Assembly: GCA_964522505.1 (NCBI GenBank)
Contig: CAZFWJ010000007.1
Span: 17,794-81,793 of the forward strand
DNA from: GYS-P2D sp964522505
GTDB lineage: Bacteria > Bacteroidota > Bacteroidia > Chitinophagales > Saprospiraceae
Reading direction: 5' to 3'
Length of the DNA: 64,000 nt
The notes under the pieces were generated by a model. It saw only the letters and a program-made list of their open reading frames with translations, ran no database searches and had not been told where the DNA came from. Made by a program: the position numbers and the translations under genes. Positions 44,408-52,568 of this stretch are shown piece by piece. The stretch's first letter is position 1, and each line of letters begins with the position of its first letter.

Positions 44408-45078
44408 GCAAAGCAACGGCAGAAATTGATATTGAGGAGTTGAATAGTGTCTATCAATCACTCAATCCTATCCAGAGACTTAGGAAGGTCTTTAACGATT
44501 TTAACCACGATGACATCTTGGTAACTTCATCATTTGGAACCACCTCTGGTATATTGATGGGGATGGTCAGCAAGGCTGCTCCTGGGCACCCTATCCATTT
44601 TATCGACACTACATTCTGTTTTAATAAGACTATTTCTTACAAGCAAACCCTGACGATGTTGTTAGGTCTGAATATCGTCAACGTCTTACCCGATATAGAG
44701 GACAATACACTGGCACGAGAAACTAAGATGTGGGAGAGCGATACGGACCAATGCTGCCACCTTAACAAGACGAAGCCGTTTGAACCCTATAAGGCCAATA
44801 AGAAAATTTGGGTATCTGGATTGTTGATGAATCAGACACCATTTAGAGAGAACCTAAACATATTCGAACGAAGGGGCGATATCATTAAGATGCACCCCAA
44901 TATTGACACTAGTGCGTTACAGTTTGATATGTTTTTAGCTGACAATGAAATTCCTCCTCATCCGCTCAAGGCTGAAGGTTTTGACTCAGTAGGATGTACC
45001 CATTGTACACTGAAGGGGAAGGGGCGTAGCGGGAGATGGGCTAACTCAGACAAGACAGAGTGTGGAATTCATTTATAA
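44404..45078 (+). CDS. cysH: Assimilatory APS/PAPS reductase, [4Fe-4S] type
   Basis: The 224-residue enzyme reduces activated sulfate to sulfite using thioredoxin. The PP-loop-like SSFGTTSGILMGM binds the nucleotide. C117/C118 (DQCCHLNK) and C198/C201 (GCTHC) form the CC...CxxC iron-sulfur site that marks APS-using enzymes, and C220 in the terminal KTECGIHL is the catalytic cysteine. It overlaps the Met8-like gene by 4 bp. ATP sulfurylase genes (cysD/cysN or sat) are not in the window, so activation of sulfate is encoded elsewhere. Confidence 0.94.
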   Translation: MSKATAEIDIEELNSVYQSLNPIQRLRKVFNDFNHDDILVTSSFGTTSGILMGMVSKAAPGHPIHFIDTTFCFNKTISYKQTLTMLLGLNIVNVLPDIEDNTLARETKMWESDTDQCCHLNKTKPFEPYKANKKIWVSGLLMNQTPFRENLNIFERRGDIIKMHPNIDTSALQFDMFLADNEIPPHPLKAEGFDSVGCTHCTLKGKGRSGRWANSDKTECGIHL

Positions 45079-45145
45079 GCATTATAGGAACCAAATCGAT
45101 GCTAAAACAATTACATACTAATCAATCACTTTTTTCTAAAAGAAA

Positions 45146-45153
45146 TATTTTTG
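45146..45153 (+). promoter_or_regulatory. Promoter -7 box before the ferredoxin reductase gene
   Basis: TATTTTTG fits TAnnTTTG and ends 4 bp before the ATG at 45158, implying a leaderless mRNA if used. It would let the electron-supply genes be transcribed independently of the cysteine attenuators. Confidence 0.4.
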
Positions 45154-45157
45154 CGCC

Positions 45158-46183
45158 ATGATAGAGACAGATATTTTAATAATAGGAGCAGGCCCGGTCG
45201 GTCTATTCACCGTTTTTGAGGCTGGATTATTAAAGTTGAGATGTCATATAATAGATGCATTGCCCATGCCAGGTGGTCAACTATCGGAGATCTACCCTAA
45301 GAAACCTATCTATGATATCCCGGGATACCCAAGTGTACTAGCTGGAGAGCTGGTAGATAATCTAATGAAACAGATCGAACCGTTTAAGCCTGGGTTTACA
45401 CTGGGAGAGAGAGCAGAAAGTATTGAGACGGTTGGAGAGAAGATGTATGAACTCACCACTAACAAGGGAACTAAAATCCAAGCACCCGTGATCGCTATAG
45501 CTGCAGGATTGGGATGCTTCGAACCACGTAAGCCACCTATACCTAATATCGAGCAATTTGAAGAGAAGGGCATAGATTATATGGTTAAGGATCCAGAGAA
45601 ATTTAGAGATAAGACGCTACTTATTGCAGGAGGAGGTGATAGTGCTCTTGATTGGACCATAGAGTTGTCTGACATCGCTAAAGAGGTCACATTGATTCAC
45701 CGCCGCACCTCATTTAGAGGGGCGCTTGACTCTGTAGACAAGGTTATGGAGCTCGCTAAGGCTAAAAAGGTGAATTTGATCACTGAAGCACAAGCTATCG
45801 GTGTCAACGGCAATGGCGTCTTGAAGGAGGTATTAATTAAGACTAAGGCCAATGGAGAGTTCACTAAAGAAGTAGACAACTTCATTCCTCTTTTTGGCCT
45901 TACACCGAAGCTCGGTCCTATAGCAGAGTGGGGATTAAGCATTACTAAGAATGCTATTGACGTAAATACGTTAGATTACAGCACTAATGTTCCAGGTATA
46001 TATGCTATTGGCGACATCAATAACTATGAGGGTAAGCTTAAGCTGATCTTATGTGGATTTCACGAAGGTACACTCATGGTACAGTCGGCATTCAAGTATA
46101 TCTATCCAGATGCCAAGTTGAGCTTCAAGTATACAACTGTTGCAGGTGTTAATGGCTTCGAAGAGCCAGCAGTAGCAGGATAG
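45158..46183 (+). CDS. Ferredoxin--NADP+ reductase (thioredoxin-reductase-like)
   Basis: The 341-residue flavoprotein has the FAD motif ILIIGAGPVGLFTVFEAGL, the NADP motif LLIAGGGDSALDWTIEL, GLTPKLGPIAEWGL, and the second FAD motif PGIYAIGDINNYEGKLKLI. The redox CxxC of thioredoxin reductase is absent, as in the TrxR-like FNR family. With the ferredoxin encoded 20 bp downstream it can pass NADPH electrons to the sulfite reductase. It is separated from cysH by 79 bp with a possible promoter. Confidence 0.93.
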   Translation: MIETDILIIGAGPVGLFTVFEAGLLKLRCHIIDALPMPGGQLSEIYPKKPIYDIPGYPSVLAGELVDNLMKQIEPFKPGFTLGERAESIETVGEKMYELTTNKGTKIQAPVIAIAAGLGCFEPRKPPIPNIEQFEEKGIDYMVKDPEKFRDKTLLIAGGGDSALDWTIELSDIAKEVTLIHRRTSFRGALDSVDKVMELAKAKKVNLITEAQAIGVNGNGVLKEVLIKTKANGEFTKEVDNFIPLFGLTPKLGPIAEWGLSITKNAIDVNTLDYSTNVPGIYAIGDINNYEGKLKLILCGFHEGTLMVQSAFKYIYPDAKLSFKYTTVAGVNGFEEPAVAG

Positions 46184-46203
46184 ATTACAACCATACATAC
46201 TCA

Positions 46204-46530
46204 GTGAAAGATATAATCAACATAAAAGTCATTGACCGTGAGGGCCAGGAGCATGATCTCGAGGCTCCCACTGATATGAATTTCAACCTCATGGAGATCT
46301 GTCGATCTTATGAGTTACCTGTAGAAGGGACCTGTGGGGGCATGGCGCTCTGCGCATCATGTCATGTATATGTTCATACGGATCATGAGTTAGCAGATGC
46401 TTCTGATGATGAGGAGGATATGTTGGATCAGGCATTCTTCGTTGAGGACAATAGTCGTCTTGGATGTCAGATCAGAATTGCTGAGGAAATTGATGGTCTC
46501 AAGGTAGAATTAGCACCCGTAGGCGATTAA
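46204..46530 (+). CDS. [2Fe-2S] ferredoxin, adrenodoxin type
   Basis: The 108-residue protein starts at GTG. Cluster ligands are C44, C50 and C53 (GTCGGMALCASCHVYV, C-x5-C-x2-C) and C88 (RLGCQI), with an acidic stretch between them (DASDDEEDM) suited to docking a reductase. It is probably the electron carrier between the neighbouring ferredoxin reductase and the ferredoxin-type sulfite reductase, although general use by other enzymes is possible. Confidence 0.95.
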   Translation: MKDIINIKVIDREGQEHDLEAPTDMNFNLMEICRSYELPVEGTCGGMALCASCHVYVHTDHELADASDDEEDMLDQAFFVEDNSRLGCQIRIAEEIDGLKVELAPVGD

Positions 46531-46627
46531 TTAGCATTTCTTTAAGACCGTAGGACTATTTTTTACCGTTTGCATCAAGGTAAATGTTAGTGAATTCGGT
46601 TATTTTCGGTTTATTCGATTCATAGTC

Positions 46628-47842
46628 ATGCGAGAGCTATTTCTTATTCTTTCAACGGTTTTATTCTCTACGGCCTTATCGGCTCAATATGATGATATCA
46701 TAGAGCTTAGGAATTCTTCGTTTGAAGGCATCCCCCACAAAGGAACCCCGGGCGACAAAAACATTGGGATCAGAGGATGGTATGATTGCGGTGAATTACA
46801 TTTCAGAAATGAATCTCCTGTTGATTTACACCCATCCGATACAGCTTCCTGGCAAGTAGAGTTAGGGCCGTCAAAAGGAAATACATACTTAGGTATGGTT
46901 GTAAGGGATAACGATTCTTGGGAATCTGTCTCACAACGGCTACCAGCTCCATTGGAATCTGGGAAGTGCTATAGTTTTTCTATTGATATGTCTAGGTCGC
47001 CCTATTATGTCAGCCTCTCTAGAGAAACGGAACGAGTTGAGAATTATACTGAGCCTGCTGTACTTCGGATTTGGGGAGGCAGTGGGGTATGTGGTCATCA
47101 AGAGTTAATAGCAGAATCAGATGTAGTCGATAATAACGAATGGAAAACTTTTGATTTTGAGATTCAACCAAGTCGCGATCTCAACTATGTTACCCTCGAA
47201 GCATTCTACGAAGTTCCGATACTATTCCCATATAATGGACATATTCTCTTAGATAACGCCTCTGCTTTTGAGCAGATTCCTTGTCCAGGAGATCAACTTT
47301 TAGCCACTGAGACTTCAAAGCCTAAAGAAAGGTCAAAGCCTAAACCAACAGCTGATCAACCAATAGAAATTACATCACAGTCCAATCCTGTGATTGTCGC
47401 ACAAGTTGACAATTCTTCACACCAGAAAAAGAAGTTATTGGAAGATCTTGATGGCAAGAAGGTTAAGAAAGGACAGATCATCAGAATCGAAAACCTTTAC
47501 TTTCAAGCGGACTCCTATGTGATAGAAGAGAATTCTGACGAAGTATTGAGTGAGGTATATGATTTTTTGAAGGGTAACAGGAATATCCTCATTGAGATAG
47601 GTGGGCATACTAATACGGTACCGGACACAAGGATGTGTGATCAACTATCAACTAATAGGGCTAAAGAGGTGGCTTTGTATCTGAGCAGAAAGGGTATCTC
47701 CCCTAAAAGAATGAAGATCAGGGGCTATGGAAAACGAAAGCCCATCATTGCCAATGACAAGTATGACATGGAAGCACGCAAGAAAAATCAGCGTGTAGAA
47801 ATTAAAATCCTAAGTCTCAATTATACGGAAGCAACAGGTTGA
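46628..47842 (+). CDS. OmpA-family outer membrane protein with N-terminal beta-sandwich
   Basis: The 404-residue secreted protein has a signal peptide (MRELFLILSTVLFSTALSAQ), a carbohydrate-binding-like beta-sandwich (about 22-215, with SFEGIPHKGTPGDKNIG and GKCYSFSIDMSRSPYY), a Lys/Pro-rich linker (about 225-260) and a C-terminal OmpA peptidoglycan-binding domain (about 285-400; IGGHTNTVP and LSTNRAKEVALYL...RIRGYG-like). It probably anchors an envelope domain to the cell wall. Its 3' end overlaps the convergent aroA gene by 22 bp. Confidence 0.88.
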   Translation: MRELFLILSTVLFSTALSAQYDDIIELRNSSFEGIPHKGTPGDKNIGIRGWYDCGELHFRNESPVDLHPSDTASWQVELGPSKGNTYLGMVVRDNDSWESVSQRLPAPLESGKCYSFSIDMSRSPYYVSLSRETERVENYTEPAVLRIWGGSGVCGHQELIAESDVVDNNEWKTFDFEIQPSRDLNYVTLEAFYEVPILFPYNGHILLDNASAFEQIPCPGDQLLATETSKPKERSKPKPTADQPIEITSQSNPVIVAQVDNSSHQKKKLLEDLDGKKVKKGQIIRIENLYFQADSYVIEENSDEVLSEVYDFLKGNRNILIEIGGHTNTVPDTRMCDQLSTNRAKEVALYLSRKGISPKRMKIRGYGKRKPIIANDKYDMEARKKNQRVEIKILSLNYTEATG

Positions 47843-49077
47843 ATCTCAAAACCCAATGACTTCAGATCTTCCCAATATGAGGGATAAGATTTACTCACTA
47901 CTTCGGGCTTATTAATTTCAATTGGAGACAATAGCGCCAATGGAGCAAAAGCCATCGCCATCCGATGATCTTTATAGGTCTTGAAACGAGGCATCCCTTG
48001 TTCAAAATTCGCCTTAGGTCCAATCTCATAGAGCTCAGAATCGTGCTTGTGTCCATTTTGCTTAAATGAACTATTAAGCCTAGCAAGTTCGGTATCAACT
48101 GCAACAATGCGATCAGTTTCTTTGATGCGCAGCGTCTTAAGTCCGATGAATTTTCCTTGGATACCGTTAGCTGCACACATCACAGCGATAGTCTGAGCTA
48201 GATCGGGCTGGTTGATAAAATCATACTCAAGGGACATGGCATTGTGCACTCCTTTGCTGATGACCAATTTCCCATCGACCCATTCCGAGTCGATACCCAT
48301 CATACGACCTATGCCGACCATTGCTGCATCACCTTGAGTGCTTTCTTCAAAGAGTCCTTTCAAGGTCACTTGTCCCTCCTTAGCTAGTGATACTAAGGCA
48401 TAATAATAAGAGCTCGCAGACCAATCGGCCTCAACTATAAAATCCTTAGCCTGATAGTCTTGTGGCGCAATAGTAATGGTCTGTCCTTCCTTGAGGTATT
48501 CGATACCGAAGTAGGATAGAGTCTTCAGTGTCATATTGAGGTAGGATTCAGAGACCAGGTCTCCCGCCAACTTGAGCTTGATGCCATTAGGCAATGTCGG
48601 AGAGATTAACAATAATGCACTTATATATTGGCTGCTGATGCCAGCATCAACGGTTACCTCATATGCTGATTCTATATCTTTTGGCTTACCGATCTTGAGA
48701 GGAGGATAACCCTTCTTCTCTAGGTATTCTATCTGACATCCTAATTGCCTCAGGGCATCAACTAATGGCCCTATCGGACGTTCCTTCATCCGACTTGATC
48801 CGGTAAGAATTTGCTTGCCCTTTTGTATGGCGAGATATGCCGTTAAAAACCTGAATGAGGTCCCCGCATGATGAACGTCATACTCTTTGAGCTTAGTAGA
48901 GCTGAGCAACTTCTGTAAGACTTGAGTGTCATCACTCTTAGAGAGTCGCTTAATGTCAAATTTCTTCTTACTTAGGGCCCGTATAATAAGTACTCGATTA
49001 CTGATACTCTTGGATCCTTCGAGCTTGATTTTTCCATCAATGACCCCTGTAGGATGTGAGACTCTGATTGTGCTCAT
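47821..49077 (-). CDS. aroA: 3-phosphoshikimate 1-carboxyvinyltransferase (EPSP synthase)
   Basis: The 418-residue enzyme joins shikimate-3-phosphate and phosphoenolpyruvate in the shikimate pathway. LEGSKSISNRVLIIRAL carries the N-terminal substrate-binding Lys/Ser/Arg, HHAGTSFRFLTAYLA is the usual GNAGTxxR region, with HAGTSFR here, and RIKETDRI and YKDHRMAMAFAPLAL are the C-terminal signatures. The HAGT form is typical of Bacteroidota. aroB lies 2.4 kb away on the other strand. Confidence 0.96.
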   Translation of the reverse strand: MSTIRVSHPTGVIDGKIKLEGSKSISNRVLIIRALSKKKFDIKRLSKSDDTQVLQKLLSSTKLKEYDVHHAGTSFRFLTAYLAIQKGKQILTGSSRMKERPIGPLVDALRQLGCQIEYLEKKGYPPLKIGKPKDIESAYEVTVDAGISSQYISALLLISPTLPNGIKLKLAGDLVSESYLNMTLKTLSYFGIEYLKEGQTITIAPQDYQAKDFIVEADWSASSYYYALVSLAKEGQVTLKGLFEESTQGDAAMVGIGRMMGIDSEWVDGKLVISKGVHNAMSLEYDFINQPDLAQTIAVMCAANGIQGKFIGLKTLRIKETDRIVAVDTELARLNSSFKQNGHKHDSELYEIGPKANFEQGMPRFKTYKDHRMAMAFAPLALLSPIEINKPEVVSKSYPSYWEDLKSLGFEIQPVASV

Positions 49078-49090
49078 AGATCTTATTAGG

Positions 49091-49495
49091 TTACCAGAAG
49101 AATGAGATCGTCTGTTTGATATCCGGATGTATAGACTGAGCTACTGGGCAAGCCTTAGCGACAGTTTCTAAGAGTTTTTTGTCACGATCCGAGATATCTA
49201 CAGATGGCATGCGCAACGTTACGATGATCTCTGATATACGCCTGGGGTTTGAACCCATAACCTTGGTCATTTCAGACTTAATGCCCGTAATGTCAATCCC
49301 CTTGTCACGAGCTTTGATACCCATGATAGTTATCATACAACTCGATAGAGCGGTAGCTACTAAATCTGTTGGAGAAAAGGCTTCGCCTTTACCATTATTA
49401 TCAGTAGGCGCATCGGTTATTAGTGTACTCGACGACTTAAGGTGTGTCGCTTCCGTTCTCAGGTTCCCCTGATATTGAATCTTCGCTGTGGCCAT
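49091..49495 (-). CDS. OsmC/Ohr-family protein
   Basis: The 134-residue protein has the OsmC fold with FSPTDLVATALSSCMITIMGIKAR (the conserved Cys of the peroxidatic site) and a C-terminal CPVAQSIHPDIKQ second Cys. Family members reduce organic hydroperoxides with a Cys pair. Start MATAKIQYQGNLRTEATH is family-typical, which makes the 59-bp overlap with the end of phoH likely to be real. Confidence 0.9.
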   Translation of the reverse strand: MATAKIQYQGNLRTEATHLKSSSTLITDAPTDNNGKGEAFSPTDLVATALSSCMITIMGIKARDKGIDITGIKSEMTKVMGSNPRRISEIIVTLRMPSVDISDRDKKLLETVAKACPVAQSIHPDIKQTISFFW

Positions 49496-50414
49496 CTTGA
49501 ATAGTTTTCTTATTGTGGTCCGAATTTATGTCTTTTTCGACGCTTTTATTCCTATCGTAAGCTTTAATTATAGCCTTCACAAGGCGGTGCCGTACTACAT
49601 CATCAGTAGTCAAAAACACTTTAGCTATGCCGTCAATGTTACCCAAAATGTCGAGACCTTCGACAAGCCCTGATTTCATTCTCTTAGGAAGGTCTATCTG
49701 AGACAAATCTCCTGTGATGATACATTTGGCATTAGGCCCAAGACGGGTTAAAAACATCTTGAGCTGCATACCTGTCGTATTCTGTGCCTCATCTAAGATG
49801 ATAAACGCATGATCTAAGGTGCGACCTCTCATGAATGCAAGAGGTGCTACTTCGATGGTGCGATTGGCCATGAATTGTTGGAGCTTCTCTCCAGGTATCA
49901 TATCTTCCAGCGAGTCATAGAGCGGACGTAAGTATGGATCGACCTTATCCTTGAGGTCTCCAGGTAAGAATCCTAAACTTTCACCCGCTTCCACAGCAGG
50001 CCTGGTCAGAATGATCTTCTTGACGATCCTATTCTTGAGAGCCCTCACTGCCAGTGCTACGGCAGTATAAGTTTTACCCGTACCTGCTGGACCTATAGCG
50101 AATAGTATATCATGATCTTCAGACAGATCAACCATACGTTTTTGATTCCTCGTTCGAGCTTTGATCTTCTTGCCACCAGTGCCATGTACGATAACATTCT
50201 TAGAACTCTTGTTATCATGGATGTGATTGGCCGGATCAAAGTCGGATAAAATATCCTTGATAACATTCTCAGATATCTCATCATTTTCCTTAATGATCCT
50301 CAATATCGTTTCGAGCTTTTCTTTCGCCTTCTGAGTAGACTTTTTATCGCCAGTGATCTTAATTTGATCTCCACGAGTCACAATTTGCAAATCGGGAAAT
50401 GCATTTTTTATCAA
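49437..50414 (-). CDS. PhoH-family ATPase (start uncertain)
   Basis: The 325-residue version runs from a TTG at 50414. The P-loop is FAIGPAGTGKTYTAVALAV, Walker B is AFIILDEAQNTT and the C-terminal RLVKAIIKAYDR closes the ATPase; the last 30 residues are acidic. The frame continues upstream without a stop to 50570, and codons just before the TTG read LDPLEIYG-SKNSKLN, the normal PhoH N-terminus. That extension holds no ATG, GTG or TTG. Translation may begin at a rare codon such as ATT 50480. PhoH-like proteins are linked to RNA metabolism. Confidence 0.9.
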   Translation of the reverse strand: MIKNAFPDLQIVTRGDQIKITGDKKSTQKAKEKLETILRIIKENDEISENVIKDILSDFDPANHIHDNKSSKNVIVHGTGGKKIKARTRNQKRMVDLSEDHDILFAIGPAGTGKTYTAVALAVRALKNRIVKKIILTRPAVEAGESLGFLPGDLKDKVDPYLRPLYDSLEDMIPGEKLQQFMANRTIEVAPLAFMRGRTLDHAFIILDEAQNTTGMQLKMFLTRLGPNAKCIITGDLSQIDLPKRMKSGLVEGLDILGNIDGIAKVFLTTDDVVRHRLVKAIIKAYDRNKSVEKDINSDHNKKTIQDGHSEDSISGEPENGSDTP

Positions 50415-50694
50415 GTTCAGTTTTGAATTTTTCGACCCGTAAATTTCTAAAGGATCGAGACCTACTATGGAGAGGCTAATTTGACTGGTGGACTTCTTAG
50501 AGCTTAAAGCTTTTGCGTTTTCTATAAGATTAAATTTTTGATACCTGATTAAGAATGATGATTTACCTAGTCATTGGTTCCATTAATGCCATTAAGATAG
50601 TATTGTTTTGAGGACACCTGCTCAAAGATTGTTAAAAACGTAAAGACCAATCCCCGACAAATTTGTTTTTCTTTGGTCAAAATTAAATGGCCTA

Positions 50695-51462
50695 ATGGGC
50701 TTGATCACTCTTATTTCTGATTTTGGCGCCAAGGACTACTATGTAGCCCTGCTCAAAGCTGCAATCTTTAAGCAGTATTCTGAGGCTACTGTGGTCGACA
50801 TTACTCATGATATAACTAGGCATGATATCATGGAGGCGGCATTTTATCTACAGAGTACATTTGATCATTTTCCAGAAGGCACCATACATGTGGTCTGTGT
50901 CAATTCCTTTTATAATCCAAAGAGTGAGCTGATCATGATCAATTATAAGGGACATTACTTTATCGGTCCTAATAATGGTTTGTTCTCACTTGTATTTACA
51001 GAGCTATCAACAGATTATATCTGGCAGATAAGCGATAATCTGAACACACAGAATCAGTATGAGATAGTCGGAGCAGCAATCACCATAATCGCTTCTAATA
51101 GATATGAAGAGCTATTTGTTCAACCCATCTACAATTATGATCGTAAGATCAGCTTGCAACCAGTGATCACCTCGCAACAGATCAGAGCGACGATTGTGCA
51201 TATAGATCAATTTGGGAATGTGATTGTAAATCTGGATCAGCGGACTTTTGAGCAAGTCAGGGCCAATAGACCCTATGCCATTTATTACAAGAGCAGCGAC
51301 CCTATTACGAGTTTATCATCATCATACAGTGATTCAATGATTGGTGATGTCTGTGCATTTTTCAATACCATTCATCTTTTGGAGATTGCGATTAACATGG
51401 GTAATGCTCATAAGCTTCTTAATCTTAATAAAAACGAAACAATCCAAATTAACTTTGGATGA
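50695..51462 (+). CDS. SAM hydrolase / SAM hydroxide adenosyltransferase family (DUF62)
   Basis: The 255-residue protein starts MGLITLISDFGAKDYYVALLK, with D in SDFG and the later VVDITHDI, HVVCVNSFY (V-V-C in place of the usual V-V-D-P), FIGPNNGLFS and VIVHIDQFGNVIVNL-like TIVHIDQFGNVIVN motifs. Family members hydrolyse S-adenosylmethionine to adenosine and methionine. The usual Asp after VVV is replaced by Cys-Val-Asn, so activity should be tested. Its stop overlaps aroB by 4 bp. Confidence 0.88.
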   Translation: MGLITLISDFGAKDYYVALLKAAIFKQYSEATVVDITHDITRHDIMEAAFYLQSTFDHFPEGTIHVVCVNSFYNPKSELIMINYKGHYFIGPNNGLFSLVFTELSTDYIWQISDNLNTQNQYEIVGAAITIIASNRYEELFVQPIYNYDRKISLQPVITSQQIRATIVHIDQFGNVIVNLDQRTFEQVRANRPYAIYYKSSDPITSLSSSYSDSMIGDVCAFFNTIHLLEIAINMGNAHKLLNLNKNETIQINFG

Positions 51463-52538
51463 TCGAGTATAGTGAGATGAAAGAAATATCAGTAGCCGAC
51501 TACAGTATAGTCTATGGGGATGCAGATACGGCCATCCAGAGATATCTCAAGAATCGAGACTATTCGTCGATTACGGTTATAGTTGATGAACACACTAAAG
51601 AGCATTGCCTACCACGTTTAGCCAGTCTGCGTGCAGTAGACTTCAAGCTTATCGAGATTAGCAGTGGAGAGGTTAATAAGATCCTGCAGACTTGTGAATC
51701 TATATGGACTCAGATGAGTGAGCACTACGTCGATAGACATGGCCTAGTGATTAATCTCGGTGGCGGAGTGATTGGAGATATGGGCGGATTTGCGGCATCA
51801 TGTTATATGAGAGGAATTGACTTTGTCCAAGTTCCTACTACCCTCTTATCGCAAGTAGATGCATCTATAGGAGGTAAGCTTGCTGTAGATTTTAAAGGGC
51901 TGAAGAATTTCATTGGCCTATTTAAAAATCCCAACCAAGTCATTGTAGATCCTGAATTTATCCAAACTTTACCTCACGAGGAATTACGCAGTGGCTATGC
52001 CGAAATGCTTAAGCATGCTCTGATTAAGGATGCCGTCATATGGGATCGGCTCCTTAAACACGATTGGGATCAGACCGATTGGAGTACTGAGATCTATGAG
52101 TCGATTTTGATAAAAAAAGCAGTCGTAGAAGAAGATCCGACTGAAAAAGGATTGCGTAAGATTCTCAATTTTGGACATACCATAGGTCATGCAGTGGAGA
52201 CGATTTCTTTCAGCACATCGACCCCGCTATTACATGGTGAGGCGATAGCAATCGGAATGATATGTGAGTCTTATATTTCTCAGCAACGTGGCTATATCTC
52301 TTCAGCACAGTTAGATGAAGTGACCCAAGCATTTTTAACTATTTATGATGATATCAATCTTGATCTCCTCAATCGTACAGATGAGATTATTGTGGCGCTG
52401 GCAAGCGATAAGAAGAACCGGGGTGGTAAGCTCCTATTTTCTCTCCTCGATCACATAGGGTCAGGCAATTATAATATCGAGGTCAATCATGAAGAAATTA
52501 GGGATAGCTTGAAGTATTTAATAACTCAGGTCAAATAA
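51459..52538 (+). CDS. aroB: 3-dehydroquinate synthase
   Basis: The 359-residue NAD- and zinc-dependent enzyme forms the shikimate ring precursor. LVINLGGGVIGDMGGFAASCYMRGIDFVQVPTTLLSQVDASIGGK (in parts over about 98-142) is the signature, and zinc ligands are E in SGYAEMLKHALI, H in NFGHTIGHAVE and H in LLHGEAIAIGM. ATG 51477 is an alternative start. It overlaps the SAM hydrolase-like gene by 4 bp. Confidence 0.96.
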   Translation: MIEYSEMKEISVADYSIVYGDADTAIQRYLKNRDYSSITVIVDEHTKEHCLPRLASLRAVDFKLIEISSGEVNKILQTCESIWTQMSEHYVDRHGLVINLGGGVIGDMGGFAASCYMRGIDFVQVPTTLLSQVDASIGGKLAVDFKGLKNFIGLFKNPNQVIVDPEFIQTLPHEELRSGYAEMLKHALIKDAVIWDRLLKHDWDQTDWSTEIYESILIKKAVVEEDPTEKGLRKILNFGHTIGHAVETISFSTSTPLLHGEAIAIGMICESYISQQRGYISSAQLDEVTQAFLTIYDDINLDLLNRTDEIIVALASDKKNRGGKLLFSLLDHIGSGNYNIEVNHEEIRDSLKYLITQVK

Positions 52539-52568
52539 TAATTTTCAGACATACTTGTTCCATATAAG

